From NCBI RefSeq assembly GCF_014646895.1, contig NZ_BMOD01000017.1, positions 1 through 64,000 of the forward strand: DNA of 64,000 bases, given 5' to 3'. The notes beneath the pieces were generated by a model, which saw only the letters and a list, made by a program, of their open reading frames with translations, was not told where the DNA came from and searched no databases. A program made the translations under genes and the position numbers. Each line of letters begins with the position of its first letter. Positions within the stretch are counted from its first letter, which is position 1. This document shows positions 25,177 to 33,759 of the stretch, piece by piece. This DNA is from Deinococcus roseus. Its GTDB lineage: Bacteria; Deinococcota; Deinococci; Deinococcales; Deinococcaceae.

Positions 25177-25872
25177 GCTATACATAGGTTTGACTTCAAT
25201 CAAGGAGTGTGGATTTTTGTCTTTTCAGTCATTCGGTGGTGCTGGTGGGTTTCGCATTTCAGTGCCCAGTCGGAATTTCTGGAGGTGAAATCTTTTGGAA
25301 ACGGATACGTGTCAATACAGCACAAGTCGATACATACAGAAGAACAGCCTTTCCAGAGCACTGGCCTCCAAAACCAACCGAGAACAGTATGACATGCACA
25401 ATTTAATGGGTTTTAATGTCTGTACCAGACGTGGTTTTTTCTCTGGCGCAGAGATCGAAGGGGTTTTTAACTGTCTGTCGCAAAAGATACATTTTCCATG
25501 GGGTGCAAAAATTGAGATGGTCTGCCTGCATTGCAGCTGGACACCTTTGGTGGGCTCTCAGAAACAGCATAGCTTGACCAGCAAAAAAATTGTTTTCGAA
25601 AGCTTTCGATTTGAGGCGGGTGCCCACAACAAAAACAAAAGCCTGGACATGATCCAGGCTTCTTTAAATTTTGTGACCACACTCCTGAAGTCTTTCTCAG
25701 CTTAAGTCATTTTGACGACCTGGTCTATGGGGAACACACCTTAATCTTTTCTGAACAGGTGTTCAGAACATTGTGGATCCATCTGTTGACCCTCTTGCTG
25801 GCCGGTCCTGCCATTCAACCTGCCCGCTGAGCTGTGGCAAAATGGTATTGCGAAAAGGAGCTTCAGGTCCCG
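25177..25872 (+). other. Long non-coding-looking region with a second terminator-like hairpin
   Basis: About 700 bp without a convincing gene: the open frames have no ribosome site and poor composition. A perfect 9-bp hairpin AAGCCTGGA/TCCAGGCTT (25639-25661) followed by CTTTAAATTTT looks like a terminator, yet no coding gene ends there, so a small RNA between about 25200 and 25660 is possible. Another palindromic piece, GAAAGCTTTC, is near 25598. Confidence 0.45.
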
Positions 25873-28800
25873 ATGCCAATTCCCGAACCCATCCTGAATG
25901 AGGTGCTTCGTGCAGCCCTCCTTGCTCAGTTTTCCAGAAGCAAAAAGCCTGTGGTGCTGCTGGTGGCCCCCAGTGGTTACGGCAAAACAGTGGCTGTGGC
26001 CCAGTGGATGCGCATTCAGAAATCCCCCTGCGTCTGGATCACAGACCGCAAAGCCAGCACCAGCAGTGAAAGGGTGCTGCAGGAGCTGCTCCGACAATTG
26101 CAGGGTTTGCTGGGCTGGTCTCTGAAAGACCCCTCCGCTTCGCTGGAAGCTGTTTTTGATGTGCTGGAGGAATTTCAGGACCTGCCCCTGAAACTGGTTT
26201 TTGATGGCCTGGGCGGGTACACCCCGGAGGCCCTGCACATGGTGGCCCGCGTCTGCCGACACCTCCCGGAACCCCAACAGGTCATTCTGTGCAGCCGGTC
26301 TCCGAAACTGCTGGGGTTTCAACAGCTGTTCAGCAAACAGCAAATCGAGGTGTTCAAGGCAGACCAGCTGGCCTTCAATCTGCAGGAGTGTGCGCTGCTG
26401 CTGGGCCGTCCTTACACAGCAGAGGAACATCAAAAAAGTCAGGGATGGTGCCAGGAGGTCAGCAACCAGCATCTGGGACAGTTTGTTTACGATCCCAAAG
26501 CCTACATCAGTGAACTGGTTCAGGAGCTTCCCGATGGGGTGACTGCAGTGCTCTCTGCCTTGTTGCAAAAAGAAGTGTGGAAAGAATCAGACTTCGCCCA
26601 GCCGGACATCCTCTGGAAGTTGCTGGAAGCTGGCCTGCCTTTGTTGCCCACCGACCTGCTGCATTACCGGTTGCACCCCCTCTTGCAAGAGTGGTTGCTG
26701 GACCAGCAGGACAGCCTGGAATGGCCATCCGGGGCGCTGGATGTGGCCCAGATCCAGCAGCGAATCCGTCGGTTGCTCGCCACCCAGCAGCTGGACACCC
26801 TGCTGCCCTGGCTGGAGAAAACCATGCACGACTGGCTCAGGCAAGACCAGTTCGATGAGGTGGTGGCGGTGATGGAAACCCTGGACACCCGCACCCTCAC
26901 TCCATTTTTGCGCACTGCGCTGGCAGAAGCACACCTGGAACTGGCCCACCTGGAAACCAGTGAACGCATGCTGCTGGAACTGGCCCAGGACCAGGTGCCC
27001 ATTTCACGCACCTTTGTGAACCTGGCCCGCATTGCGGTCAGCCGCGACCGTCTGGAAGAATGCCGCCACATGCTGGAACAGGCCAAATCGCTGGCCATGG
27101 ACCCGGAAGACGAACTGCGGGTGGCCTGCCAGGAGGTGCTTTACCACCGGCGGCTGGGCGATTTGCAAAAAGCACTGGAAATGGCAGACCACTGCGTGAC
27201 CCTGGCCCGCAGCACCGGATTGCAAGAAATGCTGATCACCAGCCACTGCCGTGTGGCTTACATTGAACGGCTGCTGGGCCATCCGCAAGCCGTGGAATAC
27301 CACGCCAGTGAAGCCCTGCGCTTTGCCAGACATCTGGGTCTGGTGAATCGGGCTGCTCCTGCAGTCAATGCCCTGGCCGATCTGCAAAAAGACCTCGGGC
27401 AGTACCAGAAGGCCCTGGAAAACCTGAATGGGGCCATCGGGGCCATGAGCAGCAAACATCCTTACAAAGGGGTGCTGCATGCCACCCGCAGTCTGGTTTA
27501 CCTGGAAATCCACAAATTTCCAGAAGCCCTGCAGGACATGCAAGAAAGCCTCAGGCTGTATGAAACGTACCAGAACCGATTTGCGGCCCTGCTGCCTGCC
27601 AGCCTCATCTGTTACGTGCTGTACCGGCAGGGCAAACTGGAAGAACTCAATGCGCATTTTGCCCTGTTTGAGCATCAGCTGAAAAGCCATCCCATCTCCA
27701 GAAACCTGGATGGCAGGCAAGACCACCTTCCGCTCTTTTATGGCATTTACCATTACGCCAATGGCAGGAAACGCCAGGCGTTGCTGGCCCTGAATGAACT
27801 GGTGGTGAACAGGCAGAATGGAGGACTGGATGTGGTGTTGCTGGCCCAGCTTTTTCGCTGCAAGGTCAAGCATGAACTGAAAAAAGCAACCCGGCAGGAT
27901 GCCGATGTGCTGCTGGAAGTGATTGGCCATCGCGACAGCGGAATCATGCTGGGCATGCATTATGACGCTTTTTCCGGGGTGCTGGACCATTTCATGGAGC
28001 AGGGCTGGCACACCGAAACCCTGAAAGCCCTGATTCAGCAAAGCCGCCCGCAGTTCAATGCCATCCAGAAAATCCACCTTGAAATGCTGGACAAGCCCAG
28101 GTTGTGGATCGGCCAGCGGGAAGTGAAGGTGCCCAACTTCTATCCCCTGATGGCCCTGATTTACCTGCACCTGCACCGTGGGCGTTATTCCTCTTCGGTG
28201 CACATTGCAGATCACCTGTGGCGCGAGGACCTGCAGGACCGCCAGACCCGCAGCAACCGGGTGTCTGCGGCATTCTCCATGCTGAAAAAAATCCTCCGTG
28301 AAGTGGACGCCCTTTACGAGGACCTGATCCTGCGGGATCCCAGAGAAGGCTGGATGCTCCATGAAAAGTTTGAGGTCACTTCAGACCTCGATCTGTACAT
28401 GGACTGGGACCACCTGAGCATGGACACCCAGATGGATTTGCTGCACAAACTGCCCGCCCAGTTTTTCAGCACCATCAACACCGACTGGGCCGAAACGGTG
28501 CGGGAACAGCTGCGGGCCTCAGCGGCTTACCTGGCCCGCGAAATTGCAGGAGACCTGGCCATCAAGGGAAAAATGCAAGAAGCACTGGATGTGCTGGAAC
28601 TGGGTTTGCGCATCGATCCCCATGCTTTTGAGTTGATGGAACAGGGCATCAATTACGCCCGTGCTGCAAGGCAGTTCCAGCGGGCAGCAGAACTCAGCCA
28701 GTTGCTCAACCAGGAGGTGGGGAAAAACATGCCCCTCAAACACCAGCGGACCCAGCACAACCTGCAAACCTTCAGAAATTGCACCCTGCAGCACCTGCAA

Positions 28801-29778
28801 CTTGATGGAGGGGTGGTGTTGCAGACAGATTGCAATGCCGGAACCCTCATCTCTGCCGAAATCCCCTGTGATCCTTTCACTTCCATGATCCTGTCCTGGA
28901 ATGCCCGTGCCCCCACGGGCAGCATGCTGGAGTTCTCTGTGCGGGTGAAAGTGGCAGGTGAGTGGTCTGGTGACTACTCTTTCGGGGAATGGTCTGAAGC
29001 GTCCCGCAACAGCCGCAGGGGCCAGAAAGACCAGCACGGCCACATGGACACCGATGTGCTGAAACTGTTCACCCCGGCCACCGCTTACCAGTACTGCGTG
29101 ACCTTCAGCAGGCAGACCGACCGCACTTCTCCGCTGCTGCACGACATCTCTGTGCTGACCACTGGAGAACAGGATGAACAAAGTTCAGCGCCTGCCCAGC
29201 AGCAGAAAGCCTGGGGGCTGGAATTGCAGGTTCCCTCCATGTCTCAACTCACCTACGAGGAGGGGGCAGGCTGGTGCAGTCCCACCTGCCTGAAAATGGT
29301 GCTGGGATTTCACGGGGTGGAAACCACTGTGCCAGAACTGGCCCAGCGGGTGTATGACGGCACCTACCGGGGCACCGGCAACTGGGTGTTCAACACGGCT
29401 GCCGTTGCTGCATTTGGCATGAAGGGCCATGTGAACCGCCTTGCAAGCCTGAATGAAGCTGAAACCTATATTGCGCGGGGCATTCCCTTGATCATCAGCA
29501 TCAGCTGGAAAGACGGAGAACTGCACGGAGCCCCACTGCCCCGCTCCGCTGGTCACCTGCTGTTGCTGGCAGGCTTCACTGAAAATGGCGATGTGATCGT
29601 GCGGGATCCGGCAGCCGTTCACGTGGCAGAAGTCCGGCGCATTTACCGCAGGAGAGAATTGCAGCAGGTCTGGCTGAGGCACTCCCAGGGCATGTGTTAT
29701 GTGATTGAGCCTGTTGTTGCAGACAAGTCTGCCCCCCAGTCCAGAGTGCAGCCCTCTGATTTCTCTGAGCTTTCCTGA
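25873..29778 (+). CDS. STAND ATPase-TPR-winged-helix protein fused to a C39-type peptidase
   Basis: A 1301-residue protein. Residues 1-250 form a MalT/STAND-type ATPase with Walker A VAPSGYGKT at 31-39 and a VFDGLGGY Walker-B-like strand near 115. About 340-715 are TPR-like helical repeats. About 743-847 resemble the OmpR/SARP-like winged helix at the end of such regulators (RPRLWIGQREVKVPNFYPLM, then RSNRVSAAFSMLKKIL). About 850-950 are more helices. About 980-1105 is a beta-sandwich (SMILSWNARAPTGSMLEFSV, GQKDQHGHMDTDVLKL) and 1125-1285 a C39-type papain-like peptidase with Cys1135 (GWCSPT), His1228 (SAGHLLLLAGF) and Asp1245 (VRDPAA). That last pair normally forms a separate secreted protein. 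No signal peptide is present. The frame also opens at a GTG-type codon at 25834; I prefer ATG 25873. Confidence 0.82.
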   Translation: MPIPEPILNEVLRAALLAQFSRSKKPVVLLVAPSGYGKTVAVAQWMRIQKSPCVWITDRKASTSSERVLQELLRQLQGLLGWSLKDPSASLEAVFDVLEEFQDLPLKLVFDGLGGYTPEALHMVARVCRHLPEPQQVILCSRSPKLLGFQQLFSKQQIEVFKADQLAFNLQECALLLGRPYTAEEHQKSQGWCQEVSNQHLGQFVYDPKAYISELVQELPDGVTAVLSALLQKEVWKESDFAQPDILWKLLEAGLPLLPTDLLHYRLHPLLQEWLLDQQDSLEWPSGALDVAQIQQRIRRLLATQQLDTLLPWLEKTMHDWLRQDQFDEVVAVMETLDTRTLTPFLRTALAEAHLELAHLETSERMLLELAQDQVPISRTFVNLARIAVSRDRLEECRHMLEQAKSLAMDPEDELRVACQEVLYHRRLGDLQKALEMADHCVTLARSTGLQEMLITSHCRVAYIERLLGHPQAVEYHASEALRFARHLGLVNRAAPAVNALADLQKDLGQYQKALENLNGAIGAMSSKHPYKGVLHATRSLVYLEIHKFPEALQDMQESLRLYETYQNRFAALLPASLICYVLYRQGKLEELNAHFALFEHQLKSHPISRNLDGRQDHLPLFYGIYHYANGRKRQALLALNELVVNRQNGGLDVVLLAQLFRCKVKHELKKATRQDADVLLEVIGHRDSGIMLGMHYDAFSGVLDHFMEQGWHTETLKALIQQSRPQFNAIQKIHLEMLDKPRLWIGQREVKVPNFYPLMALIYLHLHRGRYSSSVHIADHLWREDLQDRQTRSNRVSAAFSMLKKILREVDALYEDLILRDPREGWMLHEKFEVTSDLDLYMDWDHLSMDTQMDLLHKLPAQFFSTINTDWAETVREQLRASAAYLAREIAGDLAIKGKMQEALDVLELGLRIDPHAFELMEQGINYARAARQFQRAAELSQLLNQEVGKNMPLKHQRTQHNLQTFRNCTLQHLQLDGGVVLQTDCNAGTLISAEIPCDPFTSMILSWNARAPTGSMLEFSVRVKVAGEWSGDYSFGEWSEASRNSRRGQKDQHGHMDTDVLKLFTPATAYQYCVTFSRQTDRTSPLLHDISVLTTGEQDEQSSAPAQQQKAWGLELQVPSMSQLTYEEGAGWCSPTCLKMVLGFHGVETTVPELAQRVYDGTYRGTGNWVFNTAAVAAFGMKGHVNRLASLNEAETYIARGIPLIISISWKDGELHGAPLPRSAGHLLLLAGFTENGDVIVRDPAAVHVAEVRRIYRRRELQQVWLRHSQGMCYVIEPVVADKSAPQSRVQPSDFSELS

Positions 29779-30126
29779 CAGGTCAGGCCTGATGGGTTGC
29801 CTCAAATACCAACAAGTTTTTCTGATATTTTGTTATTTTTTATGGGATTTTCCGAGAAACCCTCCAATTTTACCGCGAAATTGGCACAAATGAACAGACC
29901 AGAAAACCCTTCTCCCAGAAGAATATCGCGTAGATCGCCAATCCAGACGCACTTAATCAATTTCCCCTGAAAATCCACACAATATTACCAACAAAATAAT
30001 TTGACAGTTAACGATTTTATTGGTAATATTTTGGTGTACCCCCAATTCACACCATGCCGCTTTGATGGCGGCAGAAGCTCAGGCTGCCTGTTCCGGTCAG
30101 GTGGGCTGCGTTTCACAGGAGCATTC
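29779..30126 (+). other. AT-rich intergenic region
   Basis: No gene seen. It contains a strongly AT-rich tract (29810-29900) and the operator-promoter of the GH43-type gene at its right end. Confidence 0.6.
29981..30030 (+). promoter_or_regulatory. Consensus promoter framed by an 11-bp inverted repeat
   Basis: TTGACA (30001-30006), a 17-nt spacer and TAATAT (30024-30029). AATATTACCAA (29981-29991) and TTGGTAATATT (30020-30030) are perfect complements; the right arm covers the -10 box and the left arm lies upstream of the -35. This is a textbook repressor or loop-type control site for the gene at 30127. Confidence 0.8.
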
Positions 30127-31209
30127 ATGCGAAAAACCACCCCTGTCCTCGCAGTGGCCCTGCTCAGCACCCTGATGGCCTGCAACCCTGGACCGCAACC
30201 CCAGCAACAGCACCCCGGCCAGATCACCACCCAGGGTCAGACCTCCATCAAAAACGCCGACCCCAGTGTGATCCGGGTGGGCAGCACCTATTACTCTGTC
30301 GAATCCGACGGACGGCTGATTTTCGTGAGGGCCGCATCCTCACCTGCAAATCTGGCCAGCGCAGCACGGGTGCAGGTGTGGGGCAACCCCGGCAACATCC
30401 CGGAAATCTGGGCCCCGGAAATCATCCGGGACCCTGCCACCAACACCCACTACATTTACTTCGCAGGTGGAGCAGGATCGGCCCACCGCATGTACTACAT
30501 CAAATCCAACTCGCCCCAGTCCGGGTACAACGGGGCCACCTTCATGAACCTGCCCGACAACAAATGGGCCATTGACGGAACCGCCTTCAAATACAAAAAC
30601 CAGTGGTACTTCACCTGGTCCGGGTGGGCCGGAGACACCAACGGAGAACAGAACATTTATGTGGCCACCATGTCCAGCCCCACCACCGTGACAGGCGGGC
30701 GTTTCATCATCTCGCAGCCCAGAGAAAGCTGGGAGAAAGTGGACCCCAACCCCCCCACCCGCGTGAATGAAGGCCCCCAGCCGATCATTGACCCCAGCGG
30801 GCAACTGCACATTGTGTACTCTGCCAACGGCAGCTGGGATGTCAATTACTGCCTGGCAGATTTGCGCCTCAAACTGAATGGCAGCGTCACCTACGTGTGG
30901 GATTACTACAAATCCAACGGCTGCCTGTTCTCCAGCAACGCCCCCATGATGGGCGGCTGGAACCAGACCCTCAATGCCAAAGGGGTTGGGCACCATTCCT
31001 TCGTGCTGCTTGATGGGGACATCAACACCAGCCCACCCTCCGGAGCCAGCTTCCCGCTGATGTACCACGGGGTGCCCAAAGCCGACAACCCCAATCCATT
31101 CTGGGCCGGGCGTTACTGGTACACCGGGACCTTCATGTGGTGGGGCAACACCACCTACACCCGTGGCAGTGACAGCAACACCGGCTGGAGCCTGAAGTTC
31201 TTCGAGTGA
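30127..31209 (+). CDS. GH43-type five-bladed propeller lipoprotein (arabinanase/xylosidase-like)
   Basis: A 360-residue exported lipoprotein with signal peptide and lipobox LMAC (Cys about residue 19). The mature part starts with the GH43/GH117-style strand IKNADPSVIRVGSTYYSVES, where the Asp in NADPSV is the usual general base. It continues with EIWAPEIIRDPATNTHYIYF (the E of WAPE is conserved) and EGPQPIIDPSGQLHIVYSAN, in which the Glu of NEGPQ matches the catalytic acid. Probably cleaves arabinan or xylan side chains at the cell surface. AGGAG precedes ATG 30127. Single gene with its own promoter. Confidence 0.78.
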   Translation: MRKTTPVLAVALLSTLMACNPGPQPQQQHPGQITTQGQTSIKNADPSVIRVGSTYYSVESDGRLIFVRAASSPANLASAARVQVWGNPGNIPEIWAPEIIRDPATNTHYIYFAGGAGSAHRMYYIKSNSPQSGYNGATFMNLPDNKWAIDGTAFKYKNQWYFTWSGWAGDTNGEQNIYVATMSSPTTVTGGRFIISQPRESWEKVDPNPPTRVNEGPQPIIDPSGQLHIVYSANGSWDVNYCLADLRLKLNGSVTYVWDYYKSNGCLFSSNAPMMGGWNQTLNAKGVGHHSFVLLDGDINTSPPSGASFPLMYHGVPKADNPNPFWAGRYWYTGTFMWWGNTTYTRGSDSNTGWSLKFFE

Positions 31210-31294
31210 ATTGCTGTATTTTATGAAACACCCACCAGAAACCTCTTGTTCTTCTGTCAAACGCTCCAAAACCTGAAAAACAAAAAACCAGAAA

Positions 31295-31316
31295 GGGGAC
31301 ACTGCAAGGTGTCCTC
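31295..31316 (+). terminator. Terminator of the GH43-type gene
   Basis: GGGGACAC/GTGTCCTC with a 6-nt loop (one G-T pair) and a following TTTC, in an A-rich left flank. Confidence 0.6.
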
Positions 31317-31381
31317 TTTCTGCTTGAGCTGTTTGCAAAAACAGCCATTGCAGAAAAACCACACCATTCATTCGCCGTCCT

Positions 31382-31406
31382 GGCCGTTAACGATCTGTTA
31401 ACGGCC
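31382..31406. repeat. 10-bp perfect inverted repeat before the MACPF gene
   Basis: GGCCGTTAAC-GATCT-GTTAACGGCC. It has no T-run long enough for a clear terminator; each arm contains GTTAAC. Plausible operator for the MACPF gene, 157 bp downstream. Confidence 0.55.
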
Positions 31407-31562
31407 CTTTGTGCAAGATGAATTCAGCAGAAAGGAGTGCACTGCAAAATACCCCCTGGAACACCGACAGGGACGCTTCATGGCAGGCTTCATCTGTTGC
31501 GACATTGACAGCGATTCATGCTCCACAGTCAAACACCCAGGCACACCCATCAGGAGGATTTC

Positions 31563-33059
31563 ATGACCGCACAACCCAAAAACCAATCCCAGGAAGCCCA
31601 GACCCAGCAAACCCAGGCTGCCCCCACCTTTCCCAACATCGCATTTCTGGGACGGGGATACGATTTGCTGCTCACCGACCCCCTGGATTATGCCAGTGGA
31701 GGGAGCCGCGCCACCGTGATTGCCCTGCAATACAAAAACGACAACGTGCAGCTGGTGGCCAATGACCATTTTCGTTTTCCAGACAGCACCCAGAACAATC
31801 CCGATCCGGGCGGCACCACCAGCCTGACCTTCCAGCAGATGTTCCGCCAGAGCGATTACCAGTCACAGTTTGGGGAAACCGCCACCATCAGCGGCGGCAT
31901 TCCATTGATCGCCAAATTCAGCCTCAGCGAGTCTTACAGCCAGTCTTTTTCGCAGAAAAGCAGCCTGCAGAGTTCCACCCTTTACACCTGGCGGGAGGTG
32001 CGGCTGGTGACGGTCAATTTCACGCCAGCCCTGGACGATCCTCCGCCCCTGGTGCTGGACACCGACTTTGCCAACGCTGTGGAAAACCTGTCCAGCAGCA
32101 GTGCAAGTGACCCCACCTACCAGGAGTTCATCCAGCAGTTTGGCACCCACTACACCACCTCGGTGAGCTTTGGGGGGAGGGCCTACCAGTACACAGTGGT
32201 GGAGGCCAGCACCTTCAGCAGCATGATCGCGCAGAGCATTGATGTGCAGGCCGGGGCTTCCGGGGCCTTTGACATTTTCACGGGAAGTGCCTCGGGCAGC
32301 TACAACCAGCAGAACACCCAGAGTTACCAGTCTGCCACCGAGAGCAGCACCACCCTGAAAAACTTCTCTGGAGGCAGTCCTTTTGACAGCTGGGACAACT
32401 GGGTGTCCAGTGTGGGTGGTCAGCCGGTGCCCATCGCCCTGACCCTGGCCCCGCTGAGTGACCTTCTGAACGGCACCAACTTTCCCAATGACCCGGACAT
32501 CGCCACCCGGCAAAGCCTGCTGGAAACCGCCATCACCAATTACCTGCAGGCCAACAGTGCGCCCCTGAACAACCCGCAGCCGTTGCAGTCCGATTCCACG
32601 CAATTTTACCTGGTCAACGCTGGCGGCCAGTATCTGGCACGCACCCAGGATCCCAGCGAATCGGGCAACCTCGCCATGGTGTCTGATCCCACCTCCAGCA
32701 GCGTGTTCATGTACAACGGACCTTCTCCGCTGGCACCTGACACTTTTGTGGCCCTCACCAACAACACCTTTGGAGGACACGTGGATGCAGGTTCAGACGG
32801 CAGTCAGGTGGTGTTCACCTTCGCAGAGAACAACGGTTACCAGCAAACCCAGCTGGTGTCGGTGTTCAACAACCCGGCCAGTCCGGTGTCTGGACTGGGC
32901 ACCCTGCCCAGCAACCTGATGACCGGAGATCAGGTTTACGTGTTGCACAAAACCGCTGGAGCCATGCAGGCCTCTGGCAGTCAGGTGCCCGCAGTGGCCA
33001 ACCCCACCCCTGGCGACCCGAGTCTGGTCTGGACCATCGTGTCAGGCAACGGCGAGTGA
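31563..33059 (+). CDS. MAC/perforin (MACPF) domain protein
   Basis: A 498-residue protein with the MACPF signature FGTHYTTSVSFGGR at 193-206, equal to (W/Y/F)-G-(T/S)-H-(F/Y)-x6-GG. The preceding region (LSESYSQSFSQKSSLQSSTL) has the amphipathic serine/glutamine-rich pattern of the membrane-inserting hairpins, and a second such stretch follows (SGSYNQQNTQSYQSATESS). Residues about 355-498 form a beta-rich C-terminal domain (FYLVNAGGQYLARTQD) that may be a lectin-like trefoil for target binding. There is no signal peptide: the N-terminus is QTQQ-rich and hydrophilic. AGGAGG fixes ATG 31563. Bacterial MACPF proteins form pores or are remnants of this fold; activity here is unproven. Confidence 0.85.
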   Translation: MTAQPKNQSQEAQTQQTQAAPTFPNIAFLGRGYDLLLTDPLDYASGGSRATVIALQYKNDNVQLVANDHFRFPDSTQNNPDPGGTTSLTFQQMFRQSDYQSQFGETATISGGIPLIAKFSLSESYSQSFSQKSSLQSSTLYTWREVRLVTVNFTPALDDPPPLVLDTDFANAVENLSSSSASDPTYQEFIQQFGTHYTTSVSFGGRAYQYTVVEASTFSSMIAQSIDVQAGASGAFDIFTGSASGSYNQQNTQSYQSATESSTTLKNFSGGSPFDSWDNWVSSVGGQPVPIALTLAPLSDLLNGTNFPNDPDIATRQSLLETAITNYLQANSAPLNNPQPLQSDSTQFYLVNAGGQYLARTQDPSESGNLAMVSDPTSSSVFMYNGPSPLAPDTFVALTNNTFGGHVDAGSDGSQVVFTFAENNGYQQTQLVSVFNNPASPVSGLGTLPSNLMTGDQVYVLHKTAGAMQASGSQVPAVANPTPGDPSLVWTIVSGNGE

Positions 33060-33099
33060 TTCCTGATTGATTTTGCTGTGCTGAATTGAAACCACGAAG

Positions 33100-33143
33100 A
33101 AGCAGACTGAAGCCTTGGGGACCTTCAAAGCTTCAGTCTGCTT
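33100..33143. terminator. Bidirectional terminator-like hairpin
   Basis: AAGCAGACTGAAGC (33100-33113) pairs with GCTTCAGTCTGCTT (33130-33143), between the convergent MACPF and YnfA-type genes. The right arm and flank (TCTGCTTGCTTGATC) recur almost exactly at the hairpin after 48697. Confidence 0.75.
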
Positions 33144-33154
33144 GCTTGATCCTG

Positions 33155-33487
33155 TCAGGCGGTTCTGGGCCAGTACACGATCACAATAGCCCCGATCAGG
33201 GCAATGAAGGCCCCCACCATGCTCGGGGTGTCCGGGGTTTTTCCATCCACCATCCAGCCCCAGAGCAAAGACAGCACGCTGAACAGGCCGCCGTAGGCTG
33301 CATACACGCGGCCAAAATCCAGAACAGCGGGTTGCAGGGTGGGCAGGATGCCATAAAGCACCAGAATCAGGCCTCCAAGAATTCCCATCCAGAGGGGCTT
33401 TCCTTCTCGCAGCCACAGCCAGACCAGGTACCCTCCGCCCATCTCGGCGAGGCCTGCCAGCAGGAGCAGAAAGATCGAGTTCAGCAT
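33155..33487 (-). CDS. YnfA family (UPF0060) four-helix membrane protein
   Basis: A 110-residue protein with four transmembrane segments. Family marks are LAGLAEMGGGYLVWLWLREG at 8-27 and GRVYAAYGGLFSVLSLLWGW near 60-79. YnfA belongs to the small-multidrug-resistance superfamily. Last gene of the merR-led operon: its start lies 17 nt after the stop of the MerC/T-like gene, so it probably helps metal or toxic-compound efflux here. Confidence 0.9.
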   Translation of the reverse strand: MLNSIFLLLLAGLAEMGGGYLVWLWLREGKPLWMGILGGLILVLYGILPTLQPAVLDFGRVYAAYGGLFSVLSLLWGWMVDGKTPDTPSMVGAFIALIGAIVIVYWPRTA

Positions 33488-33504
33488 GGGTTGGTTGCGG
33501 CAGG

Positions 33505-33759
33505 TCAGGCCCGGTTTCTGCGCAGCCTCCACCACCCCCCGAACAGCACCACCACCACTCCGATGCCGAGGAGCAGCATGTCGTATTTTTTGCCCCAGGC
33601 CAGCAGGCTGCTCAGACCAAATCCGGCCCCTGCAGCAAACAGGATCGGGGCCAGTCCACAGCACAGGATGCCGCAGGCGCCCACCCCTACAATGCCCAGC
33701 CACCCAAGGGCTTTGGAGGGTTTTTTGCTGGGCACTTTGCAGGTCTGGCCCTCATTCAT
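33505..33759 (-). CDS. Small cysteine-containing membrane protein, MerC/MerT-like
   Basis: An 84-residue protein with two hydrophobic segments. The first carries GACGILCCGLAPIL (three cysteines in the membrane, as in mercury-uptake proteins MerT and MerC) and the second is LLLGIGVVVVLFGGWW, ending in RLRRNRA. A soluble N-terminal cysteine (QTCKVPSKK) may hand over the ion. GGAGG precedes ATG 33759, which overlaps the upstream small gene by 8 nt. Mercury is the classic substrate, but another thiophilic metal is possible. Confidence 0.7.
   Translation of the reverse strand: MNEGQTCKVPSKKPSKALGWLGIVGVGACGILCCGLAPILFAAGAGFGLSSLLAWGKKYDMLLLGIGVVVVLFGGWWRLRRNRA

Larger units (their letters stand above)
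31210..31562 (+). other. Intergenic region with terminator and inverted repeat
   Basis: No gene. Holds the GH43 terminator, the 10-bp inverted repeat at 31382-31406, and an isolated -35-like TTGACA at 31505 before the MACPF gene. Confidence 0.6.

Noticed and set aside
23725..25203. 492-residue minus-strand ORF opposite the permease-dehydrogenase genes
   Set aside because: Antisense shadow overlapping two clearly real genes.
25295..25705. 136-residue ORF in the gap before the STAND gene
   Set aside because: No ribosome site or promoter, spans a terminator-like hairpin, and has no protein-like domain pattern.
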